Part shown: piece by piece, positions 8,361 through 16,422 of the stretch | Layout: each line of letters starts with the position of its first letter | How positions within the stretch are numbered: position 1 is the first letter of the stretch | Origin: Oleiphilaceae bacterium | Lineage (GTDB): Bacteria; Pseudomonadota; Gammaproteobacteria; Pseudomonadales; Oleiphilaceae | NCBI GenBank assembly: GCA_022447365.1 | Contig: JAKVBL010000006.1 | Location: 186,001-250,000 of the forward strand | Length of the DNA stretch: 64,000 nt | Reading direction: 5' to 3' | Made by a program: the position numbers and the translations under genes | Notes under the pieces: model-generated | What the model was told of the DNA's origin: nothing | Seen by the model: only the letters and a program-made list of their open reading frames with translations | Databases searched by the model: none

Positions 8361-9289
8361 ATGAGTATTCCAGAAAAAAGTATGTTAGATGATGGCTTCT
8401 ATCAATTTGAGAAGTTGTTAGATCAGAAAAAGATTAAAAAGCTTTATACAAAAATGATTGAGTCGCGCCATTTTGATGAGAGTCTCTTTTTGAGTGAAGA
8501 AGAGTATGAACGCCAGTCCTCTCATAAAAATGCTAACCCGACTTCTGAGTTTAATTTTTTGGGACAGTTTGCTAATGAATTGGATGTGGTAGAAAAAAAT
8601 GAGTCAATTACTAATACATTGAACAACTTACTTGGATATGATTATGAGATTGTTATAAAAAAGCGGTGTGCGGTGTTCCAGAATCGTGGTTGCCTGACTG
8701 GATTAAATCTAGAATAGATGGCGTAAATGCAGCTAACTTAGGGCCTTTTATTAAAAAAGAGTTTAGAGATATTACATATTTTCGTGGGATTGATTTTCAT
8801 CAAGATATTATTGATTGGCCGCTAGGGATGACTGACCTAGATCCTGCAACCTTTATAACTCTATATGTATATATTCATGACGTTGATGAATATGACTCCC
8901 CTCTCCATGTACTTCCTAGAACACATAAGCTTGGAGCAACTCTTTTTCCGCACAAGCTAGAAAAGGAAGAGGGTGAGCGGTGGATGTATGAAAGCGACAG
9001 CGGAGCGCGCGTTGAAGTTAAAGATAGAATTTTAACAGGCCAGGCTGGTTACACTGCCATGTGGCATAACTGTACTTTACATGGAACACAACCAGTACAG
9101 CATGAGTCGGAAAAATTTAGGCTTTCTCTTCGTTACTTAATTGGAAAGTCAAAGGCAAACAAAGAGTGGACTGTTATTGATGATATAAATAAAACGGTAG
9201 AGGGAGACTTGACACCTATAAGAACTAGAAAAGACCTAGATGAAGCTGGGAAAGCTAAGATAAAGGGCAATATTATCAATAAGTATTAA
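8361..9289 (+). pseudogene. Phytanoyl-CoA dioxygenase (PhyH)-like gene split by a -1 frameshift
   Basis: Two overlapping frames make one family member. The first (8361-8717, ATG start) gives the N-terminal about 100 residues, ending sensibly at YDYEIVIKK. The second, entered at 8663, continues AVCGVPESWLPDWI to a stop at 9287-9289. The C-terminal part has the Fe(II)/2-oxoglutarate jelly-roll features: FHQDIIDW (HxD metal pair), VLPRTHKLG, distal histidine in TLHGTQPV, and FRLSLRYLI with a 2-oxoglutarate-binding arginine. PhyH-type enzymes hydroxylate diverse substrates and are often found in surface-polysaccharide loci. One extra A in the A-run at 8657-8662, or -1 slippage there, would restore a protein of about 310 residues. 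The gene is more AT-rich than its neighbours. It is either broken, frameshift-translated or a sequencing error; the substrate is unknown. Confidence 0.65.
8657..8663 (+). other. A_AAA_AAG slippery heptamer at the frameshift point
   Basis: In the frame of the upstream ORF the heptamer is read A_AAA_AAG, the classical bacterial -1 slippage site. Slipping one base back puts the ribosome exactly on GCG GTG TGC, the frame of the downstream PhyH domain. No strong Shine-Dalgarno stimulator or clear downstream hairpin was seen, so a simple one-base loss in the A-run is equally possible. Confidence 0.4.
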
Positions 9290-9402
9290 TCTGTAGCTGG
9301 ATGAAAATGGTGATTAGCTTAACTTTTGAGACGTATGTCGGCAGCGGAAACATGTAACCAGCTTCTAAAACGATTTAAGTATAGTGTGCTCTTACATCAA
9401 AA

Positions 9403-9408
9403 TATAAT
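9403..9408 (+). promoter_or_regulatory. Possible -10 box before the acetyltransferase gene
   Basis: TATAAT occurs 54 bases before the ATG at 9462, in the 172-base gap after the dioxygenase gene. No good -35 is seen. It may allow the acetyltransferase/GT4/Wzi run to be expressed separately. Confidence 0.25.
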
Positions 9409-9461
9409 TGCTCTTACTAAGTTATTTTGAAGTGAATATATCGTAGGTAACCAGATAAAAT

Positions 9462-9929
9462 ATGATTTTGAAATTGCTAATTAAACTGGTTGGTACGAAT
9501 CAGCCGCAGAAAAAGTTTCAGCTAGAGTGCCGGTTGATGTTTGCCTTTGTTGGGAAATTTAAATTCTGTAGAAAGTTTTTTCAGCGGCGTATTTATTACA
9601 AATATCACTGTGAAGTAAGCCATGAGGCGAACGTGCCGGCCTCAACACAATTTGTTCACCCTGTAGGAGTAATTATTGGTTCTCAGGCAATGTTGGAAGA
9701 GAACGTTACGGTTTATCAAGGGGTCACTATTGGAGCAAATTTACGAGGCGATAATTCAATGCCTCGGATTGGTAGAGGTTCGACCCTTTGCGCTGGAGCG
9801 AAGTTAATTGGTGGAATTAATATAGGTAAAGGTGTGATTGTGGGGGCGAATTCAGTGGTCACTAAAGATGTTCCGGACGGCTCAATCGTTGTAGGGGTAA
9901 ACCGAATCGTTGGTCAAAACAAGGCTTAA
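9462..9929 (+). CDS. Hexapeptide-repeat O-acetyltransferase (CysE/LbH-type)
   Basis: The 155-residue protein has a short basic N-terminal half and a left-handed beta-helix from about residue 55. Imperfect hexapeptide repeats are visible: FVHPVGVIIGSQAMLEENVTVYQG, then TIGANL, RIGRGSTLCAGAKLIGG, INIGKGVIVGANSVV. The end, NSVVTKDVPDGSIVVGVNR, is the typical C-terminus of serine acetyltransferase-like enzymes of polysaccharide loci. The family transfers acetyl from acetyl-CoA to a hydroxyl group. It is four bases upstream of a GT4 gene and probably cotranscribed, so O-acetylation of a surface glycan is likelier than cysteine synthesis. Confidence 0.75.
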   Translation: MILKLLIKLVGTNQPQKKFQLECRLMFAFVGKFKFCRKFFQRRIYYKYHCEVSHEANVPASTQFVHPVGVIIGSQAMLEENVTVYQGVTIGANLRGDNSMPRIGRGSTLCAGAKLIGGINIGKGVIVGANSVVTKDVPDGSIVVGVNRIVGQNKA

Positions 9930-9933
9930 TTAG

Positions 9934-11028
9934 TTGAAAATCCTAATTATCTCATCCTATACAGATACATGGAACTCTGTCCGTCCCGAGGCTGAAATTT
10001 TCATCGGCTTAGTCAAGCTCGGTGTTGATGTGACATTAATGACCGAAGGCGATGCGGAGTATGTTTCCCGATTTGAAGAGAATGGCGTAAAAGTCATCGA
10101 TTTTCATCCGAAGAAAAAGCTTGAATGGTCCGCAATTCGGCGTATTCGTTCTGAGTTAAAACAGGGTGGGTATGATGCTCTGTACATGTTCAATAATAAG
10201 GCTATTACGAACGGTTTATTCGCGGCAATAGGCTTGCCCGTAAAGACGATTAGTTATCGTGGTCAGACGGGTAATATTTATTGGTATGACCCCACGAGTT
10301 ATTTGACTCATTTACATCCGCGCTTAGATGCGATCATTTGTGTGGCAAATGCGGTAAGGGATGACTTACATTTACAATCTCGTTTACCGAAAGAGAATAT
10401 CGTCACTGTCTATAAAGGGCATTCGCTGGACTGGTATCAGGATCAACCTGCTGATTTGAGTGAGTTTGGCATTCCATCGGATGGCTTTGTGGTTGGTTGT
10501 GTTGCCAATGATCGGCCTCGAAAGGGGTTGCCGGTATTGCTTGAGGCTTCTAAGTTGCTTCCACAAGACAAGGATATTTATTTCTTGTTAGTGGGCAATG
10601 GTATGGATAGTGATCATATTCAAGCGCTCATTCAAGAAAGCCCAATGGCTGAACGTATAAAAGTAGCAGGACATCGAAAAGATGCACCGGCTTTAATAGC
10701 CGCGTGTAATGTATCTGTATTACCTTCTATTAAGCGCGAAGGTCTTCCTAAAACTGTGATTGAAGCGATGGCATACGGCACAGCAGTTATTGTGTCTGCT
10801 ACCGGAGGAAGTGCAGAATTAATCGTTGATGGTGAGAGCGGTATTCGGGTTGAACCTGGTGATGTGAACGCTATTTCATCTGGGATTATAACCCTTGAAG
10901 AAGACCGAGAGCTATGTGCGCGGATGGGCGAAGCAGGCAAGAATAGAATTCTTACGCACTTTAGCACGGAGAAATCTGCCTTAGATACTTTGGAATTTTT
11001 GAATAAGTTAGTTGTTACAAAGCGCTAG
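9934..11028 (+). CDS. Glycosyltransferase family 4 protein
   Basis: The 364-residue GT-B enzyme starts at TTG 9934 (MKILIISSYTDTW), only four bases after the previous stop, which argues for coupling. The C-terminal GT4 domain has GCVANDRPRKGLPVLLEA (after which the donor-binding lysine is expected), YFLLVGNG, VAGHRKDAP, and the EX7E-type donor motif in KREGLPKTVIEAMAYGTAVI, followed by SGIRVEPGDV. It should transfer a sugar from an activated nucleotide sugar onto a lipid-linked glycan at the inner membrane face. Donor and acceptor cannot be read from sequence. Confidence 0.8.
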   Translation: MKILIISSYTDTWNSVRPEAEIFIGLVKLGVDVTLMTEGDAEYVSRFEENGVKVIDFHPKKKLEWSAIRRIRSELKQGGYDALYMFNNKAITNGLFAAIGLPVKTISYRGQTGNIYWYDPTSYLTHLHPRLDAIICVANAVRDDLHLQSRLPKENIVTVYKGHSLDWYQDQPADLSEFGIPSDGFVVGCVANDRPRKGLPVLLEASKLLPQDKDIYFLLVGNGMDSDHIQALIQESPMAERIKVAGHRKDAPALIAACNVSVLPSIKREGLPKTVIEAMAYGTAVIVSATGGSAELIVDGESGIRVEPGDVNAISSGIITLEEDRELCARMGEAGKNRILTHFSTEKSALDTLEFLNKLVVTKR

Positions 11029-11076
11029 CGTTAAATGAAAAAAACTGAAACACTAACTTTATAAAAATAATTGTTC

Positions 11077-12525
11077 ATGAGAATACGGATGCTCAGTCGC
11101 TTGGATCGCGTTTTACTTACGAGTGCTATTTTGACCGCACTTTTATTTAGCTCTTTTAGTCGAGCAAGTGGTGTATCTCCTTACCTCCCATTGCACATGT
11201 CTCCTGAAGCTGAGCGTCAAATAGAGCGTTTACTGGTTTTATCAGGCACCCCAGTGTTAACGAGACCTATTCCTGCAGCTCTGGTGCACAAGGCCGTTAA
11301 AGAATACTGTCAACAAACGAGCGCTCTTTGTCGACAGGTGCGTTCATACTTAAAACGCTTTGCTCAGACTGACGGTTTTACCTATGCAAATTTAAATCTG
11401 AGGCTGGCAAGTGACAAGCGTGCTCCGATAGCAAATCAACGTGGTGAGTCTACCGATAATGTTGCTAGTATAAATGCTCAGTTGTATGTGCGAATGAGTC
11501 CCCACTGGTATGCATTCTTAGGTGGTGAGCGACGCGAAGATGGCGAGTCGCTTGAGGGAACATATTCAAGTTTTGGTTGGGACTGGATGCAGTTAGATGT
11601 GGGTTACAGGCCGCATTGGTTGAGTCCGTTTCAGCACGGTGCAATGTTATTTAGTAGTAACGCGGAGACCACACCTTCGTTAACACTCTCAAGCCCGATG
11701 CCTATTGGAAGCTGGGGATTTCGTTATGAAATGTTTGCCACTCGCTTGAGTCGCTCAGACAATATCGCTTATCAAGGTGGTAAGGTGTCCGGAAATCCTT
11801 GTGCGATTGGTATGCACCTAGGGATAAATCCAGTTCGAAATATATCTTTTGGAGTAAATAGGGTCATGATGTACGGCGGTGGTGCGAGAGGAAAGTGCCA
11901 TGAGCCTAAAGATTTATTCAAAGCGTTTTTTGATCCAAGTTCTGCAGACAATGCAGGTAATAATCTTTCCAAAGATGATGAGTTTGGAAATCAAAGTGCT
12001 TCTTTTACCTCTCGAATCAATGTCACAGGTAGAGTACCTTTTAGCTTATATTTTGAATACGCGGGTGAAGATACATCCGTCAATAAATTTTATCGTTTGG
12101 GTAATGCGGCTTTGATGGGGGGGGCTTACTTTCCCGCCCTGTTCAGTGATCTGGATCTTACGATTGAGCATGCTGAATGGCAGAATGGATGGTATGTCCA
12201 CCATATTTACCAAGACGGCAGTGTGTCGGGTGGTAACATAATTGGCCATGCCGCTGCAGATCAAAGAGAGTCTGGCGATGGAGTAGGAGGGCGAGCAACA
12301 ACCTTGTCCTCAAGTTGGCAGTACCATGCTGGACGAATGTTATACATGCAAGTTCAATCAATCCAACAAGCGTCTTATTCAAACCAGAATTATGATCATG
12401 CCCTCGATGTTTTGATACGACATTCTTTTGCCGCCAAGGACGCGCTTTGGGGTATAGAGGGGCGTTCCGGAAAGAACGTATGGGGTGATGATTATTATTC
12501 GGTTGGAGCATTTACGCGATGGTGA
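11077..12525 (+). CDS. Wzi-like capsule assembly outer-membrane protein
   Basis: The protein has about 482 residues with an N-terminal signal peptide (LLTSAILTALLFSSFSRASG). The frame opens at TTG 11071, but ATG 11077 or 11089 is a better start. The mature N-terminus SPYLPLHMSPEAERQIERLLVLSG, the helical region with two cysteines, and the long run of alternating beta strands ending in an aromatic residue (GAFTRW) fit the capsule assembly protein Wzi family, an 18-stranded outer-membrane barrel that anchors group 1 capsule at the cell surface. It overlaps the next barrel gene by seven bases and sits between two GT4 genes. Family assignment is fairly good; the exact polysaccharide is unknown. 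Confidence 0.75.
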   Translation: MRIRMLSRLDRVLLTSAILTALLFSSFSRASGVSPYLPLHMSPEAERQIERLLVLSGTPVLTRPIPAALVHKAVKEYCQQTSALCRQVRSYLKRFAQTDGFTYANLNLRLASDKRAPIANQRGESTDNVASINAQLYVRMSPHWYAFLGGERREDGESLEGTYSSFGWDWMQLDVGYRPHWLSPFQHGAMLFSSNAETTPSLTLSSPMPIGSWGFRYEMFATRLSRSDNIAYQGGKVSGNPCAIGMHLGINPVRNISFGVNRVMMYGGGARGKCHEPKDLFKAFFDPSSADNAGNNLSKDDEFGNQSASFTSRINVTGRVPFSLYFEYAGEDTSVNKFYRLGNAALMGGAYFPALFSDLDLTIEHAEWQNGWYVHHIYQDGSVSGGNIIGHAAADQRESGDGVGGRATTLSSSWQYHAGRMLYMQVQSIQQASYSNQNYDHALDVLIRHSFAAKDALWGIEGRSGKNVWGDDYYSVGAFTRW

Positions 12526-13076
12526 AGTACGGATTAATTAGCTTTGTGTTGCTGCTGTGTTCACCTGTACTTTACTCTATGGATGAGTTCACTTATTCCT
12601 TGAATGCGGGTGGAGCCTCAAGTCAGGTAAAGATCTTGCTCAATGGAGGTGATAATGCGCCTGCAAGCACAAGCGATTGGGATGCGGCCTTGCTGTTAGG
12701 AGCCTCTGTACATGGTGTTTACGAAGAAGACCATCATCTAGGCTTAGCTTTTCAATTCACGCAGGCTGATGGTGATAACTTATATTCATTCCGTCCGTTG
12801 GACTATAAATATCAGGTAGTCGACGACATTTATATCAAGAGTTTTTTTGGTTTTGCTCGCTATGACCAGACTACGCCTGCACATGGTTATATTCTTGGTT
12901 TGGGATTGGAGTGGATGTTTCTTTCAGATGTAAGTTTCAGTACTGAATTTGCCTATGGCGATAAGGTGGCGCGTGATCGAGTTCTGGCGAGTGATCCTCC
13001 ATCTTTGCAGTCATCGTCTCCAGAGATTTTTTACGATATATATATCGGAAGCTTTTATTTGTCTTGGTACTTTTAG
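12519..13076 (+). CDS. Small outer-membrane beta-barrel protein of unknown function
   Basis: The 185-residue protein begins with a clear signal peptide (YGLISFVLLLCSPVLYS, cleavage near residue 20). The rest is a series of amphipathic strands such as AALLLGASVHGVYEE, HHLGLAFQFTQA, GYILGLGLEWMFL and YIGSFYLSWYF. It ends in phenylalanine, the signal read by the BAM complex. About eight strands are possible. It overlaps the Wzi-like gene by seven bases, so the two are probably coupled and may act together in the outer membrane. I do not recognise a named family. Confidence 0.6.
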   Translation: MVKYGLISFVLLLCSPVLYSMDEFTYSLNAGGASSQVKILLNGGDNAPASTSDWDAALLLGASVHGVYEEDHHLGLAFQFTQADGDNLYSFRPLDYKYQVVDDIYIKSFFGFARYDQTTPAHGYILGLGLEWMFLSDVSFSTEFAYGDKVARDRVLASDPPSLQSSSPEIFYDIYIGSFYLSWYF

Positions 13077-13086
13077 TGTACGGTCT

Positions 13087-14184
13087 ATGAAAGTAGCTAT
13101 TATTCAAAAAGACTTAAAAAATCTAAGATCAGGTGTATCTAGGCTTGTTCGGTCAGAGCTAGAGGCTTTAGATCGGGCTGGAATTCAAAGTATTGTCGTT
13201 TCGGAAAAAGTGAATCCCGTTGTGCACGCCTCCACAATGGCGAGAGTGAAGAAAACAATTCGTTGGCCTCTAAAGGGATTTTTTAGGCGAGCTTTTTTTA
13301 AGTTTCAAGCAGGGCTTTGGATAAAAAATCTTAAACCAGATGTTAGTGTTGGTCACGGCGATATCGCTGATGTTGATATTTGTTTTATTCATAATTGCGT
13401 GCACTTGGAACACGAAGTTATCCAGGGGAAGGCTCTACCTGAGAGAAATGATGTGGGTAAATTGTATACTCAAGTTCTCAGTGCTAGTCAGTTTAAAACG
13501 ATAGTGTGTAACTCAGAAATGATGAAGCAAGATCTTACAAATAGGTTTGCTCTTCAAGGAAAAAATATTGAAGTATTGTACCCAGGATGCGACCCCGATC
13601 ATGTCTTGTCCTGTGATACGAACGTTCGAGATAATCTCAATATCGAAGAAGAAGCTTTCGTTATTGGATTGATCACGTCCGGAAATTTTAAAAAACGTAA
13701 TGTCGATTTTTTTCTTGAATTTACTAAGTCTCTTCAGTTCGATCATCCCTTACACATTGTGGTTGCGGGAAATGGCAAACGCTCGGCTTATACGGAGTTG
13801 ATAAACTCTCATCCTCATGCAGTTCATTTTTTACCATCAACAGATTGTGTCGCTAATTATTACAGTATGTTAGATGTATTCGTTCTTCCTGCTCATATTG
13901 AAGAGTTTGGTATGAGCGCATTAGAAGCAATGACATGTTCTAAGCCGGTTGTATTGCACAAAATGGTTGGTGCGAGTGAAATACTGGAGGGTGAATCTCT
14001 TCGCTTCTCACTGCCTAGCTTAAATAAAGATGTTTGGGTCTCATCTGTCCAAGACTTGTTAGATGATCAAGCGTTACGCAATAGAGTAGCTAGGCAAAAT
14101 CAAGAAACTTCCCTCAAATACACTGCGAAAGAACAGAACAAAAAGTTTATTGCGCTAGTTCAAGCTGCTTACCAAGAGTCCTAA
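13087..14184 (+). CDS. Glycosyltransferase family 4 protein
   Basis: Translation most likely starts at ATG 13087 (MKVAIIQKDLKNLRSG), ten bases after the barrel-protein stop. The frame runs upstream to 12949, but that part only shadows the previous gene. The 365-residue protein has an N-terminal acceptor domain and a C-terminal GT4 domain: VLYPGCDPDHV, GLITSGNFKKRN, VAGNGKRSAY, HFLPSTD, and EEFGMSALEAMTCSKPVV carrying the EX7E motif. It is expected to add a sugar during capsule, LPS or glycan assembly in the cytoplasm. Specificity is unknown. Confidence 0.8.
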   Translation: MKVAIIQKDLKNLRSGVSRLVRSELEALDRAGIQSIVVSEKVNPVVHASTMARVKKTIRWPLKGFFRRAFFKFQAGLWIKNLKPDVSVGHGDIADVDICFIHNCVHLEHEVIQGKALPERNDVGKLYTQVLSASQFKTIVCNSEMMKQDLTNRFALQGKNIEVLYPGCDPDHVLSCDTNVRDNLNIEEEAFVIGLITSGNFKKRNVDFFLEFTKSLQFDHPLHIVVAGNGKRSAYTELINSHPHAVHFLPSTDCVANYYSMLDVFVLPAHIEEFGMSALEAMTCSKPVVLHKMVGASEILEGESLRFSLPSLNKDVWVSSVQDLLDDQALRNRVARQNQETSLKYTAKEQNKKFIALVQAAYQES

Positions 14185-14191
14185 TATCAAC

Positions 14192-14626
14192 ATGACAAAA
14201 CAAGAACACTACGCCGCACTCTGCAACATGTATCGTGCAGCGCCAATCAATAGCTTTTACCCTCCTCGCATCGAGATCCAAGAGGGCAAATGTACGATCG
14301 AAATTGATCTCAAGCCTGAGTATTGTCATTCTGCTGGTGGCACGCATGGTTCGGTTTACTTTAAGATTTTAGACGATTCAGCATTCTTTGCGGCAAATTC
14401 ATATGAAGATGAAGTGTTTGTGCTTACGACGTCTTTCACGACCTATATCACGCGTCCTGTTTCTGAGGGAATCATGCGTGCGGAAGGCAAGGTTGTGAAC
14501 ATGAATCGAACGCAGTTTATTGTTGAGTCCATAGCCTATGATTCAGAGAATCGAGAGATTGCACGAGGTAATGGTATCTTTGTAAGAGGAAAATTTCCTC
14601 TCGAGAAAGCATTAGGCTATTCATAA
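14192..14626 (+). CDS. PaaI-like hotdog-fold thioesterase
   Basis: The 144-residue protein has the hotdog core: PPRIEIQEGKCTIEIDL, then SAGGTHGSVYFKILDDSAFFAANS around the central helix, then LTTSFTTYITRPVSEGIMRAEGKVV and a final strand EIARGNGIFVR. This fits the PaaI/YbgC-like acyl-CoA thioesterase superfamily. The conserved HGxxxxxxDD pattern of the helix is present, giving a plausible catalytic acid. It follows a GT4 gene by seven bases and overlaps the convergent permease gene by ten bases at their 3' ends. Its substrate and any link to polysaccharide are unclear. Confidence 0.65.
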   Translation: MTKQEHYAALCNMYRAAPINSFYPPRIEIQEGKCTIEIDLKPEYCHSAGGTHGSVYFKILDDSAFFAANSYEDEVFVLTTSFTTYITRPVSEGIMRAEGKVVNMNRTQFIVESIAYDSENREIARGNGIFVRGKFPLEKALGYS

Positions 14627-15342
14627 AGTAACGCGCCAATAAAAGCGATAAGTGCTGCGATCGAGCATAAGCTAAGCAGCAATGGTCTGAATCGATTGTT
14701 GTCATCGATGTATGGCCTCGCTTTTACCCCAAGTACGAAACCTAATAGGCATACCGGCAAAAAACTAAGACTTTCTATTAGTAGCTGCTGATTTAATACG
14801 CCGATATAGGCGTAGGAAATCATGCTGATTGTGCAGCTATAACCAAAATATATCGACAGGTTTGCGCGTATGTTTTGAGGCTTTCCGTGCTGCATGACTA
14901 AGGCCATAGGCGGTCCACCAATGGACGTCGTCGTTCCCATTATTCCACTGATAAATGCTGCAAGCCCCATTCGTCTTGGGGTGTAATCAAACTGCTTGCC
15001 ATAGTAAGAAATGATTACCGCCGCAAAAACGCATCCGGCGACAAACAGTTGAAGGGCAAAAATATCGAGTTGAAGTAGTAACCATGCACCTAATATCGTA
15101 CCGGGGATTCTTGTAATAAAAGGCAGCGCTAAGGCGCGATATTCGATGTGTTCGCGCTGATTCCAGGTGTTGAGAACGCTCAAGAATAGCGCGCATAAGG
15201 TGAGTGCGACGGGAACCCATAAAGGGTTAAGGATGACAATAATAGGTGCGGCAATCACAGCCATTCCAAAGCCCAATGCAGTCTGAATCCAGCATCCGAC
15301 AAATAAGCTCAGTGCAGCAAGCAGCCAAATCCACAAATCCAT
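14617..15342 (-). CDS. TauE/SafE-family membrane permease
   Basis: The 241-residue protein is almost entirely hydrophobic with about seven or eight membrane segments. It starts WIWLLAALSLFVGCWIQTALGFGMAVIAAPI, the first repeat of the TauE/SafE (sulfite exporter) family, and has the second-repeat signature FISGIMGTTTSIGGPPMALVMQ at about residues 128-150. Family members export sulfite, sulfoacetate or related organic anions, and many are uncharacterised. It lies six bases downstream of the GT9 gene and may be its last operon partner. The 3' end overlaps the thioesterase gene on the other strand. Confidence 0.8.
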   Translation of the reverse strand: MDLWIWLLAALSLFVGCWIQTALGFGMAVIAAPIIVILNPLWVPVALTLCALFLSVLNTWNQREHIEYRALALPFITRIPGTILGAWLLLQLDIFALQLFVAGCVFAAVIISYYGKQFDYTPRRMGLAAFISGIMGTTTSIGGPPMALVMQHGKPQNIRANLSIYFGYSCTISMISYAYIGVLNQQLLIESLSFLPVCLLGFVLGVKARPYIDDNNRFRPLLLSLCSIAALIAFIGALLYE

Positions 15343-15348
15343 ACTTGC

Positions 15349-16422
15349 TTAACCTTTAGCGCACAGTAGGGCGTCGATTTTTTGTAAAACCATCTCAGTA
15401 CTGATGTCTGCCATCAGATCAATGCCTTTAACTCGAAGGCCCCATTTTAATTGGTCGGCGGCTTTTCCTTGTTGAAGCATCAATTGTTCGTGATATTGCT
15501 CTGCAACAAAGTCTAGGCTGTTATATGGCCCTGTTCGCGCAGGATTGGAATGTGCATATAAACCAACACATGGTCGACCTGCTGCATTAGCCATATGCAA
15601 AGGTCCTGTGTCGGGTGCGAGAACAAACAAGGCTTTGCTTAATAATGCATAGAGTTGTTTTAATGACGTTTTTCCCACAAGGTCGATTACATCAACGCGA
15701 GTAAGCGCCATGATGTCTCGAGCTAGTTCGTAGTCGAGTTCTGAAGGGCCGCCGCACAGTATGGTTTTTATACCCTTGCGCTCAAGGCTATGAATCACCT
15801 CAGTATAACGATCAGGTAGCCAGCAGCGTTCTCGCTTGCTTGCAGCGGGGCAAATAATGGCGGTAGGTTGTGAGGGTAGAATATAGTTGTATGCGAATTG
15901 CTTATCTTCATCACTCACCGCGATATTCCAGCGAGGAGGGTAGCAATCCTCTTCCGAAGCTCCTAGGGTCATGGCGAAGCTTAAGAAACTATCTAGTACG
16001 TGTTGACGAGCATCCTTTGGGTTTAATCTAGGTATCCGCTCATTAACGACAAGCGAATGCCCTTCTTTGGCCCGTTTAAAGTCATACCCTATTTTTCGTT
16101 TTGCAGGAATCAGATGCGCTAAGCGGTTTGCACGCATTGCCACTTGCATTTGTAACAAAACATCAAACCGACGACCGCTAAGAGTTTGTTTTAAGTCCTT
16201 AATCGCAGTTGAACCGCGACGTTTATCGAAAACGATAAACTCAATGCCGGGCAGGTCATGAACGAGTTGATGCTCTAGCTTGCCGATAATCCACGTAATT
16301 TGGCTCGCAGGATATGCTCGCTGAACAGCCTGCACGGCTGCAACAGCGTTACAAACATCGCCTAGTGCAGAGAGCCTAAGAACGCAAACTGACTTTGGCG
16401 CGTCTTGCTGACTATTGGTCAT
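15349..16422 (-). CDS. Glycosyltransferase family 9 (heptosyltransferase-like)
   Basis: The 357-residue GT-B protein begins VCVLRLSALGDVCNAVAAVQAV, the GT9 heptosyltransferase signature, followed by ITWIIGK, KRKIGYDFKRAKEGH and PAASKRERCWLPDRY. The donor-binding FVLAPDTGPLHMANAAGRPCVGLYAHSNPARTGPY region lies near residue 265. Members add heptose or another LPS-core sugar to Kdo-lipid A on the cytoplasmic side. It overlaps hldE, which makes the ADP-heptose donor, by 11 bases, supporting a heptosyltransferase role. Which core position it acts on cannot be told. Confidence 0.85.
   Translation of the reverse strand: MTNSQQDAPKSVCVLRLSALGDVCNAVAAVQAVQRAYPASQITWIIGKLEHQLVHDLPGIEFIVFDKRRGSTAIKDLKQTLSGRRFDVLLQMQVAMRANRLAHLIPAKRKIGYDFKRAKEGHSLVVNERIPRLNPKDARQHVLDSFLSFAMTLGASEEDCYPPRWNIAVSDEDKQFAYNYILPSQPTAIICPAASKRERCWLPDRYTEVIHSLERKGIKTILCGGPSELDYELARDIMALTRVDVIDLVGKTSLKQLYALLSKALFVLAPDTGPLHMANAAGRPCVGLYAHSNPARTGPYNSLDFVAEQYHEQLMLQQGKAADQLKWGLRVKGIDLMADISTEMVLQKIDALLCAKG

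Noticed and set aside
12949-13086. Longer start for the GT4 protein at 13087
   Set aside because: The extra 46 codons lie inside the small barrel gene and do not look like a GT4 N-terminus.
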